Part shown: positions 9,164 to 16,417 of the stretch, piece by piece | Layout: the number at the start of each line of letters is the position of its first letter | How positions within the stretch are numbered: position 1 is the first letter of the stretch | Source of the DNA: Bacteroidales bacterium | Lineage (GTDB): Bacteria; Bacteroidota; Bacteroidia; Bacteroidales; PXBB01 | Assembly: GCA_028698995.1 (NCBI GenBank) | Contig: JAQVVM010000039.1 | Location: 1 to 45,646 of the forward strand | Direction of reading: 5' to 3' | DNA: 45,646 nt | Notes under the pieces: generated by a model | Databases searched by the model: none | What the model was told of the DNA's origin: nothing | What the model saw: the letters and a program-made list of their open reading frames with translations, nothing else | Program-made: the position numbers and the translations under genes

Positions 9164-9175
9164 TGTCATTTTGTC
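9164..9175 (+). promoter_or_regulatory. Operator-like motif TGTCAnnTTGtC upstream of htpG
   Basis: The plus strand reads TGTCATTTTGTC and ends 65 nt before the htpG ATG. It matches the clpB-side motif at 9 of 12 positions and points toward its own gene at nearly the same distance. No exact TAnnTTTG element lies between it and the start codon, so an alternative promoter type or an activator site is possible. Confidence 0.45.
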
Positions 9176-9240
9176 AGATACGTTCAGTGGCATGTGAATT
9201 GATTAAAAGGCACTTTATTAATTATAAAAATTAAAATATT

Positions 9241-11145
9241 ATGCAAAAAGGGAATATAAATGTTCAGGCAGAAAACATTTTTCCGATTATAAAGAAGTTT
9301 TTATATTCGGAACAAGAAATTTTTTTAAGGGAGCTCATATCCAATGCAGTGGATGCCACTCAAAAATTAAAAGTGCTTTCCTCTGCTGGTGAATACAAGG
9401 GTGAACTTAATTCATTAAAGGTTGAAGTACTTCTCGACGAAAAGAAAAAAACAATTACTGTCCGTGACAGCGGTATCGGAATGACAGCAGAGGAAGTTGA
9501 TAAATACATTAATCAGATAGCCTTCTCCGGTGCTGAAGAATTTGTTAATAAGTTTAAAAATATTGATGACGCATCACAAATAATCGGTCATTTTGGCTTA
9601 GGATTTTATTCTTCATTTATGGTTGCAGATAAAGTTCAAATCATCAGCCGTTCTTACAAAGAAGATGACGAAAAAAATGCTGTTCAGTGGGAATGTGACG
9701 GTTCTCCACAATACACCCTTAAAAAGGCAAAACGTAAAGAAAGAGGCACTGACATCATTTTACATATCTCAAAAGACGCTGAAGAATACCTCAATGAATT
9801 TAAAATATTGGATTTGCTTAAAAAATATTGCAAGTTCTTACCGGTTGATATCGAATTTGGCACCGAAAAAGAAAGTGTAAAAATTGAAGGTGAAAAAGAT
9901 GATAAAGGAAACGACAAATATGAAACAATTGAAAAGCCAAGGATTATAAACAATACAAAACCGGCATGGAAAATAAAACCAAGTGAACTCAAAGAGGATG
10001 ATTATCAGAAATTCTACCGCGAACTGTACCCCTATTCTTACGAAGAACCTCTTTTTCAGATTCATCTGAACGTTGACTATCCTTTTAACCTAACAGGTAT
10101 ATTGTATTTCCCGAAGTTGAAGGACAAAATTGAAATTCAAAAAAATAAAATTCAATTGTATTGCAATCAGGTTTATGTGACTGATAATGTTGAAGGAATT
10201 GTTCCAGATTTTCTGACTTTACTTCATGGGGTTTTGGATTCACCGGATATTCCGCTGAATGTTTCGAGAAGTTTCCTGCAAAACGACTCTAATGTAAAAA
10301 AAATATCGTCACATATCAGTAAAAAAGTTTCTGATAAATTAGACGAAATCTATAAAGAAAATCGTGAAGAATTTGAGAAAAAATGGGATAATATCAAGGT
10401 CTTTATTCAATACGGCATGATATCGGATGATAAGTTCTATGAAAGAGCTGAAAAATATTGTTTGTTTAAAAACACAGAGGGCAAGTATTTTACTTTCGAA
10501 GAATACAAAAACCAAGTAGAGAAAACTCAGACTGATAAAAATAAAAAAGTAGTTTTTCTTTATGCCAACAACACAATAGAACAGCATGTTTATGTTAAAA
10601 ATGCAAAAGAAAGAGGTTATGATGTGCTCATATTTGACAATGTCATTGACCCGCATTTTATCAACATGCTTGAGATGAAACTTAAGGATACCCGTTTTGT
10701 AAGAGTTGATGCTGATATTATTGACAAACTTATTGAAAAAGAAGATTCATTGCCATCCAAACTAACTGATGAACAAAAGGAAAAAATTAAGCCCGTAATC
10801 GAAAAATTTGCTCTTAAAGACAAATACCATGTTATTTTTGAAAGCATGAGTGAGAACGAGCAGCCCATGATAATAACCCAACCTGAATTTATGAGAAGGA
10901 TGAAAGACATGTCAGCTTTAGGTGGTGGTGGTATGGGTTTTATGGGAGGTATGCCTGAAATGTTTAATTTGGTTGTAAACACAAACCATCCCTTGATTGT
11001 TGAAGTAGTAGAAATACAGGAAGAAGAAAAGAAGGAAAAGCTGGTCGAGCAAATGATTGACCTCGCTCTTTTATCTCAGAATATGCTGAAGGGAGAAAAA
11101 TTGTCAGAGTTCATCAAAAGAAGCCTTGGTTTTATTGGGAAGTAA
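9241..11145 (+). CDS. htpG: Molecular chaperone HtpG (Hsp90)
   Basis: 634 residues of the Hsp90 family. The N-terminal GHKL ATPase domain is clear: EIFLRELISNAVDATQKL, DSGIGMTAEEVDKYI and IGHFGLGFYSSFMVADK. The middle client-binding domain carries LNVSRSFLQND with the catalytic-loop Arg. The C-terminal dimerisation domain ends at FIKRSLGFIGK, with no eukaryotic MEEVD tail. A glycine/methionine-rich stretch (GGGGMGFMGGMPEMF, about residues 560-575) is a linker also seen in Bacteroidota HtpG proteins. It is a cytoplasmic ATP-driven chaperone, divergent from clpB and followed by a strong terminator, so it is probably monocistronic. Confidence 0.97.
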   Translation: MQKGNINVQAENIFPIIKKFLYSEQEIFLRELISNAVDATQKLKVLSSAGEYKGELNSLKVEVLLDEKKKTITVRDSGIGMTAEEVDKYINQIAFSGAEEFVNKFKNIDDASQIIGHFGLGFYSSFMVADKVQIISRSYKEDDEKNAVQWECDGSPQYTLKKAKRKERGTDIILHISKDAEEYLNEFKILDLLKKYCKFLPVDIEFGTEKESVKIEGEKDDKGNDKYETIEKPRIINNTKPAWKIKPSELKEDDYQKFYRELYPYSYEEPLFQIHLNVDYPFNLTGILYFPKLKDKIEIQKNKIQLYCNQVYVTDNVEGIVPDFLTLLHGVLDSPDIPLNVSRSFLQNDSNVKKISSHISKKVSDKLDEIYKENREEFEKKWDNIKVFIQYGMISDDKFYERAEKYCLFKNTEGKYFTFEEYKNQVEKTQTDKNKKVVFLYANNTIEQHVYVKNAKERGYDVLIFDNVIDPHFINMLEMKLKDTRFVRVDADIIDKLIEKEDSLPSKLTDEQKEKIKPVIEKFALKDKYHVIFESMSENEQPMIITQPEFMRRMKDMSALGGGGMGFMGGMPEMFNLVVNTNHPLIVEVVEIQEEEKKEKLVEQMIDLALLSQNMLKGEKLSEFIKRSLGFIGK

Positions 11146-11174
11146 CCTTCTTAATTTTCCGGTTCTTAGAAAAA

Positions 11175-11213
11175 ATACCCGATGTCTTTTTTTGATATCG
11201 GGTATATTTTTTA
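11175..11213 (+). terminator. Intrinsic terminator of htpG
   Basis: Arms ATACCCGAT (11175-11183) and ATCGGGTAT (11197-11205) pair perfectly around a 13-nt loop, followed by ATTTTTTATT. It begins 30 nt after the htpG stop codon. Confidence 0.8.
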
Positions 11214-11323
11214 TTCGTAAACTTTGATTTAGCGTAAAGCTAATAAAAAATGCATATTACAGAAGTTTTAGCCTCTTTCTTTCTTTTAAGCCTAATAATT
11301 AAAAACTCCGGTAAAAATTATCC

Positions 11324-11331
11324 TAATTTTG
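11324..11331 (+). promoter_or_regulatory. -7 promoter element for the ACP phosphodiesterase-like gene
   Basis: TAATTTTG is an exact TAnnTTTG match ending 16 nt before the ATG at 11348 and lying after the htpG terminator. No obvious -33 TTG is found. Confidence 0.4.
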
Positions 11332-11347
11332 CATTAATATATCAAAA

Positions 11348-11959
11348 ATGAATTTTCTTGCCCACATATATTTAGCAGGATCAAATGACGACTGTCGCAT
11401 AGGTAGTTTTATTGCAGATGGTGTTAAGGGGAAAACCATAGAAAAATTCAACAAGGATATTCAAAAAGGTATAATATTACACAGGCATGTGGATGTTTTT
11501 ACTGATACAAGCCCACTTGTAAAATCATTAATTTTAAAATTAAAACCCGAATATGACAGATATTCAGGTATTATCATAGATATATTCTTCGATCATTTCT
11601 TAAACATACACTGGAACAAGTTTTCAGATATTCCTCTAAAAGTTTTCGTTAAAGACTTTTACATTCTAATTTTGAAAAATTTCTTTATTTTGCCTCAAAG
11701 AAACAGGATTATATTACCATTTTTAATTTATAATAACTGGCTGGAATCTTATGGAAGTTTTATTGGTTTGGAAAAAAGACTGATGGGTATGTCAAGGCGT
11801 GTTGACTATGCATGTAGAATGGATTTGGCCGTAAAAGAATTGAAAGATAATTACATTACATTTGAAAATGTTTTTCTTCAATTTTTCCCGAAACTTATAA
11901 CATTTTATAATGAAAAAGCCAATTATTTTGATTTATGTTCTCCAATCAGATTTCATTAA
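11348..11959 (+). CDS. Acyl carrier protein phosphodiesterase-like protein (DUF479)
   Basis: 203 residues beginning MNFLAHIYLAGSNDDCRIGS, with FIADGVKG, IILHRHVDVFTD, IIIDIFFDHFLNIHW and, near the end, NYITFENVFLQFFPKLITF. This is the AcpH/DUF479 family pattern of HD-like metal-binding residues, including conserved His and Asp in LHRHVDVFTD and DIFFDHFL. E. coli AcpH removes 4'-phosphopantetheine from acyl carrier protein; most relatives are untested, so the activity here is inferred. It is a soluble cytoplasmic protein and appears to be a single-gene unit between the htpG terminator and the M6 protease gene. The following 145 bp is AT-rich and holds only the protease promoter. Confidence 0.78.
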   Translation: MNFLAHIYLAGSNDDCRIGSFIADGVKGKTIEKFNKDIQKGIILHRHVDVFTDTSPLVKSLILKLKPEYDRYSGIIIDIFFDHFLNIHWNKFSDIPLKVFVKDFYILILKNFFILPQRNRIILPFLIYNNWLESYGSFIGLEKRLMGMSRRVDYACRMDLAVKELKDNYITFENVFLQFFPKLITFYNEKANYFDLCSPIRFH

Positions 11960-12074
11960 ATATAAAAATGTTTTTACAAACATTGAGTTCATCTAAATTA
12001 AAATACAGTCTATTTTCAAAAATTAATTTTGAAACATATTTTTTTCGGGTTATCAAAAATTTATTAAAAAGATG

Positions 12075-12082
12075 TAAATTTG
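12075..12082 (+). promoter_or_regulatory. -7 promoter element for the M6 protease gene
   Basis: TAAATTTG is an exact TAnnTTTG match ending 22 nt before the ATG at 12105. No TTG at the expected -33 spacing is visible. Confidence 0.4.
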
Positions 12083-12104
12083 CTTATAATCAAATTTTAT
12101 TAAA

Positions 12105-15026
12105 ATGCGAAAAAAATTAAACTTGCAAATAATTCAATACTTTAGGGTAGTAATAATATGTTTTTTTATTTCAACAACAATTGTTGTCAATGCTGCATAT
12201 TTCAGTTTTCAGCCACACACCATTCAACAACCAAATGGAGAGGTTATCAATTGTTTTGTGAGTGGAGATGAATATTTCAACTGGCTGCATGATAGTGAAG
12301 GCTATACTATTATCCAGTCACAGGATGGATATTTTTATTATGGGATAAAGTCGAATGGTCAGGTAATTCCATCAAATTTTAAGGTTAACAGTGTTAACCC
12401 CGAGCAAGCCGGTTTAGAGAAATGGGCTAAAATTTCAGATGAGAATTATAGGCTAAGAAAGGCAGCCAGATCTGTTCCTACAAATAAAAGCATTACCGGC
12501 CCTTCAGTAGGTGCAATGGCTAACATTGTAATTTTTATCAGGTTTAGCGGAGACACTGAATTCCCGAATGCACGAACGATTTTAGACAATAAACTGAACA
12601 CACCCAATAGTGAATCTTTGAAGCACTATTTCGATGAAACTTCCTACGGGAACCTTGATATTACAAGTCATTACTATCCCACATGTGCACTGACAACTAA
12701 TTTATCTTATCAAGATAGCTATCCAAGGGCCTATTATCAACCTTACAATGCATCTACCAATCCAACCGGGTATCAGGATGACAATGACAGTAGAGACAGA
12801 GAACATACTTTGTTGGTTAATGCTGTTAATTTTATTGCTTCTCAAGTACCAACTTCATTAAATATTGATATTGACAACGATGGAAATGTGGACAATGTAT
12901 CATTTATGGTTCGAGGGAATTCAGGAGCATGGGCTGATTTATTATGGGCTCATAGATGGTCCTTATATTCACAGACTGTAAATATTAACGGAAAAAGAGT
13001 TTGGGACTATACTTTCCAACCTGAAAACCAGACCAACACCAATACTTTATGTCACGAAATGTTTCATGTGGTAGGATCTCCCGATTTATACAGATACAGT
13101 CAGGATGGCTTTAACCCTGTTGGAGTTTGGGATTTAATGGCCTCTGGTTTTGTACACATGGGAGCTTATATGAAATGGAAATATTCTGACAATAACTGGA
13201 TAAGTTCAATTCCTGAAATAACAGTTGCAGGTACTTACACATTACATCCTGTTACATCTCCAACTAACAACGTCTATAAAATTGCCTCTCCAAGCAACCC
13301 TGATGAGTTTTTTATTTTAGAGTACAGAAGAAAAACAGGCACTTACGAAAATAATTTACCTGCTTCAGGTTTACTTATCTATCGCATCAATACAGCTGCC
13401 GGAGATGGCAACGCATCAGGTCCTCCTGATGAGGTATATGTCTATCGACCTAACGGCACCCTCACTGATAATGGCAACATCAACAATGCAGTTTTTTCTG
13501 CCAATTCAGGAAGAACCGAATTCAACGATGTTACAAACCCCCCTTGTTTTCTGTCGAATAATCAATTAGCAGGAATTGAAATTTACGATGTTACAACTGC
13601 TGACACAACGATATCATTCACTTTCGGGATTGATTATAAACCAACTGCTTCTTTCGAAGCAATGCCTCCTGTTTCATGTAATGGGGATATTCACTTTGTT
13701 GATCTTTCAAGCAAAATGCCTACTTCATGGCTTTGGAAGTTCGGAGATGGCACTACTTCAACCCTTCAGAACCCTACACATACTTATTATACAAATGGGT
13801 ATAAGACAATCACATTGTATGCTTCAAATTCTTATGGCATTGATTCCTTAGTTAGGATGAATTATATCAGAATTGACAAACCTATTGCACCGGCAGCTTC
13901 AAATCAGGGAAACTGTACTCCTACTTCTTTTGTATTGAATGCCTCAGTGAACTATGGAGGGGAATTGCATTGGTATAATCAAGCTACTGGGGGTACATTA
14001 TTACATATAGGAAATTCATTCACCACACCTATACTTACTCAAACAACGACCTATTATGTTGAAGAATTAATCCCTGCTCAGATTTTAAATGTTGGACCTG
14101 CAACAAATGCTATTGGGGATGGCATCTATTTCAATAATACAAATACGCATTATTTGATTTTTGATTGTATGAGTGCAACCACATTAAAATCAGTTCTGGT
14201 ATATGCTCAGGGAGACAAAGACCGTAGAATTGTCATTAAGGATAAAACTGATACTATTATTCGTGATACAACAATTTATCTGACTACGGGTCAGCACCGC
14301 CTTGAGCTTAATTTTGATTTACCTGCTGATGTGAATTATAAAATTGAGTGCCTTACTCCCAATGCTCTTCTTTACAGAAACAGCAGCGGAACAAATTTCC
14401 CATATCAGATCAGTGGAGTGATTTCTATTCATGGAAACAGTGCTTCTAATTTAAACTATTACTATTTTTTCTACGACTGGGAAGTTTTAGGTGATGAGTG
14501 TATCAGCAGACGCAAAGAAGTTTTAGCTTCAATTCTTGAAGCTAAAGCAGATTTTACGTATTCCATGCAAAATCTCAATGTTAATTTCACAAATACCTCC
14601 TTAAATACTAATCAATATGTTTGGGATTTTGGAGACGGGAATAATGCCACTTCAACCAATCCTCAGAACCAATACACAAGTGAAGGTTATTATGACGTTA
14701 TGCTCATTGCAACCGGTGATTGTGGAACAGATACAAGTATTCAGCAACTGGCTGTTTTTTATCAGGACATTAATGAAGGAACTGCCAACAACTTATGGAA
14801 TATTTATCCAAATCCTGTTGATGATTATTTATTTATTGAGTGCAATTATGATGGTGAGTTTACTGTTGAAGTCTTAAATGTTCTCGGTCAAACTAAATAT
14901 TATAAATCTTTCAGTTCAGGAAGTAAAGAGATAATTAATATACCTTTCAGCAATTTGTCTCAAGGAATATATCTAATCAATATTACTGGTAAAAATAAAA
15001 TCACTTATAAAATTATCAAATCCTGA
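12105..15026 (+). CDS. Secreted M6-family metalloprotease with PKD domains and type IX sorting domain
   Basis: 973 residues. An N-terminal signal peptide (about 1-30, hydrophobic VVIICFFISTTIVV, cleavage near VNA-A) is followed by an M6 (immune inhibitor A-like) catalytic domain. Zinc site HEMFHVVGSPD at 317-327 gives His317, Glu318, His321 and Asp327 of HExxHxxGxxD. Next come a PKD domain (about 513-580, WLWKFGDGTTST), an Ig-like segment (about 596-665, ending TTTYYVEE), and a second PKD domain (about 815-890, YVWDFGDGNNAT). The C-terminus from about 895 is a type A type IX sorting domain: NNLWNIYPNPVDDYLFIE, VEVLNVLGQ, LSQGIYLINI. It should cross the inner membrane by Sec and the outer membrane by the Por/type IX system, and degrade extracellular protein. 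It appears to be a single-gene unit. Confidence 0.92.
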   Translation: MRKKLNLQIIQYFRVVIICFFISTTIVVNAAYFSFQPHTIQQPNGEVINCFVSGDEYFNWLHDSEGYTIIQSQDGYFYYGIKSNGQVIPSNFKVNSVNPEQAGLEKWAKISDENYRLRKAARSVPTNKSITGPSVGAMANIVIFIRFSGDTEFPNARTILDNKLNTPNSESLKHYFDETSYGNLDITSHYYPTCALTTNLSYQDSYPRAYYQPYNASTNPTGYQDDNDSRDREHTLLVNAVNFIASQVPTSLNIDIDNDGNVDNVSFMVRGNSGAWADLLWAHRWSLYSQTVNINGKRVWDYTFQPENQTNTNTLCHEMFHVVGSPDLYRYSQDGFNPVGVWDLMASGFVHMGAYMKWKYSDNNWISSIPEITVAGTYTLHPVTSPTNNVYKIASPSNPDEFFILEYRRKTGTYENNLPASGLLIYRINTAAGDGNASGPPDEVYVYRPNGTLTDNGNINNAVFSANSGRTEFNDVTNPPCFLSNNQLAGIEIYDVTTADTTISFTFGIDYKPTASFEAMPPVSCNGDIHFVDLSSKMPTSWLWKFGDGTTSTLQNPTHTYYTNGYKTITLYASNSYGIDSLVRMNYIRIDKPIAPAASNQGNCTPTSFVLNASVNYGGELHWYNQATGGTLLHIGNSFTTPILTQTTTYYVEELIPAQILNVGPATNAIGDGIYFNNTNTHYLIFDCMSATTLKSVLVYAQGDKDRRIVIKDKTDTIIRDTTIYLTTGQHRLELNFDLPADVNYKIECLTPNALLYRNSSGTNFPYQISGVISIHGNSASNLNYYYFFYDWEVLGDECISRRKEVLASILEAKADFTYSMQNLNVNFTNTSLNTNQYVWDFGDGNNATSTNPQNQYTSEGYYDVMLIATGDCGTDTSIQQLAVFYQDINEGTANNLWNIYPNPVDDYLFIECNYDGEFTVEVLNVLGQTKYYKSFSSGSKEIINIPFSNLSQGIYLINITGKNKITYKIIKS

Positions 15027-15397
15027 AGTATTTCAGAAATTTCTGTAATTTTTCATTATTACATTTAATAAAAAAATACTTTTTTATCTAAAATTTGAAT
15101 CTGCTGATTTTTCGAAAGCAGTAGTAACAGCCATAGCAATTAACTATTTCTTTAATTTACAACTTGCATGAATTCTGCAAGTTACATAATTATTTTGTTA
15201 TCCATACCATAAATCCTTACCTGCTAATTGCGTAAAAGTACTGGTTTTTAGCTCTGAAATCCATACTTATCTTCCAGTAAAAATCAGGACAACAGTACCT
15301 TATCCAGAATATGGAGTGGAAGTAATTTTACATCAGAAAATTGAACACAAGGAATTAATAAAAATTTAAAATTAATAACCCCTAAAAAAACAAAATT
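15027..15397 (+). other. Intergenic region with small inverted repeats, no gene seen
   Basis: Between the M6 protease and the first receiver gene I see no convincing coding frame. The start holds weak palindromes just after the protease stop (CTGAA/TTCAG at 15023-15036; CAGAAATTTCTG at 15034-15045) that could aid termination. At 15161-15183 arms AACTTGCA and TGCAAGTT pair perfectly around a 7-nt loop. Further on, GTACTG and CAGTAC bracket a longer imperfect fold (about 15237-15298). No exact TAnnTTTG element was found ahead of 15398. The structures could be a leader RNA for the receiver gene, but nothing decisive supports this. Confidence 0.35.
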
Positions 15398-15895
15398 ATG
15401 AAAACTTCAAAAAAAATTGTAATCGTGGATGATGACATAGATGTTATCACAGTTATTGAGACCATACTTTCAAAAGAAGGATATGAAGTAATAACAGCCA
15501 TGAATAAAAAAGAAGGCATTGAAATAATGCTCCGTGAAAAACCAAACTTAGCCATCCTTGATGTCATGATGACAACTCAGTTTGAAGGCTTTGAATTAGC
15601 ACAGGAAATTCTGAAAAATCCAGAATTAAACAGTATTCCAATTTTAATTCAGTCATCCATTGACATTTTAGTTACAACGAAAGCCAGTGTACAGGAAATG
15701 GCAAGAGAGTTCCGTAAAGATCCGAATTTCAAAGATTTGCAAGTATTATTGGTAAAAAACACAACTGATGGTACAGCAGGTATAGATTACAAAGGCGAAG
15801 ACGGCAAAACCTACTGGTTCCCTGTAAATGGTTTTATTCGCAAGCCTGTAGATGCAAAACGCGTATTACCAGAAATTGAAAAACACATTAAGTAA
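15398..15895 (+). CDS. Stand-alone response-regulator receiver protein with enlarged beta4-beta5 region
   Basis: 165 residues, a single REC domain. The acidic cluster is Asp11-Asp13 (VIVDDDIDV), the phosphoacceptor Asp55 (LAILDVMM) and the conserved Lys149 (FIRKPV). About 60 residues lie between the beta4 strand (IPILIQSS, about 80-87) and Lys149, instead of roughly 20. The extra segment runs from about 88 to 145 (TTKASVQEMAREF through KTYWFPVNGF). No output domain is present. The gene precedes hydCBA, separated by a hairpin, and two more receiver proteins lie at the other end of the locus. I infer a phosphorelay or protein-binding role in hydrogenase control. Confidence 0.85.
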   Translation: MKTSKKIVIVDDDIDVITVIETILSKEGYEVITAMNKKEGIEIMLREKPNLAILDVMMTTQFEGFELAQEILKNPELNSIPILIQSSIDILVTTKASVQEMAREFRKDPNFKDLQVLLVKNTTDGTAGIDYKGEDGKTYWFPVNGFIRKPVDAKRVLPEIEKHIK

Positions 15896-15904
15896 GTATT
15901 TAAC

Positions 15905-15941
15905 AAAAGGGGTTGTAAGATATTAATCTTATAACCCTTTT
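15905..15941 (+). terminator. Long stem-loop between the receiver gene and hydC
   Basis: A 16-bp stem (left arm 15905-15921, right arm 15926-15941) closes on the tetraloop ATTA, with one bulged G and one G-U pair. It is flanked by AAAA on the left and TTTT on the right. It starts 9 nt after the receiver stop codon and ends 13 nt before the hydC ATG. It could be a partial terminator or attenuator, or an RNA-processing site that sets different levels for the receiver and the hydrogenase. Confidence 0.6.
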
Positions 15942-15954
15942 AAAAAGAATCACA

Positions 15955-16416
15955 ATGGAAACAAAAACAAAAGACATACTGCAAAAATATCCTAAAGGTA
16001 AAACAGAGAATCTTATACCTATTTTACAGGATATTCAGGAAGTTGATGGATATTTATCTGAGGATTCTGTTGTAGAAGTAGGGAAATATCTAAGGCTTTC
16101 TACAGGAAAAATATTCGGGGTTGCTACATTTTACAATCAGTTTCGATTTAAACCCCTTGGAAAATATCATATACAAGTGTGCAGGGGAACTGCTTGTCAT
16201 GTACTTGGTTCTGCAACTGTCCTTGAAGAGATTGAGAAAGTACTTGGCACAAAATCAGGCAATACAACTAAAGATGGGCTCTTCAGCATAGAAGTTGTAG
16301 CTTGTATTGGAGCTTGCGGTTTAGCACCGGTAGTTTCAATAAACGGTAATTTTTTTGCAAAACTTACCGCAGAAAAAATCAAAGAAATAATAGAAAATCA
16401 CAGAAATCAAGAATAA
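15955..16416 (+). CDS. hydC: Hydrogenase subunit HydC (NuoE-like [2Fe-2S] protein)
   Basis: 153 residues of the 24-kDa NuoE/HndA family. Cluster ligands are Cys76 and Cys81 (CRGTACHVLGS) and Cys117 and Cys121 (CIGACGLAP), the thioredoxin-like [2Fe-2S] pattern. GVATFYNQFRFKPLGK upstream is also diagnostic. In trimeric electron-bifurcating [FeFe]-hydrogenases this subunit passes electrons with HydB. It is followed 1 nt later by hydB and then hydA, the hydCBA order, so the three are certainly co-transcribed. It is cytoplasmic. The stem-loop just upstream may tune expression. Confidence 0.93.
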   Translation: METKTKDILQKYPKGKTENLIPILQDIQEVDGYLSEDSVVEVGKYLRLSTGKIFGVATFYNQFRFKPLGKYHIQVCRGTACHVLGSATVLEEIEKVLGTKSGNTTKDGLFSIEVVACIGACGLAPVVSINGNFFAKLTAEKIKEIIENHRNQE

Positions 16417-16417
16417 T

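Noticed and set aside
11935-12120. 61-residue open frame between the ACP phosphodiesterase-like and M6 protease genes
   Set aside because: It overlaps both neighbours in another frame, is low-complexity AT-rich sequence, and contains the protease promoter element.
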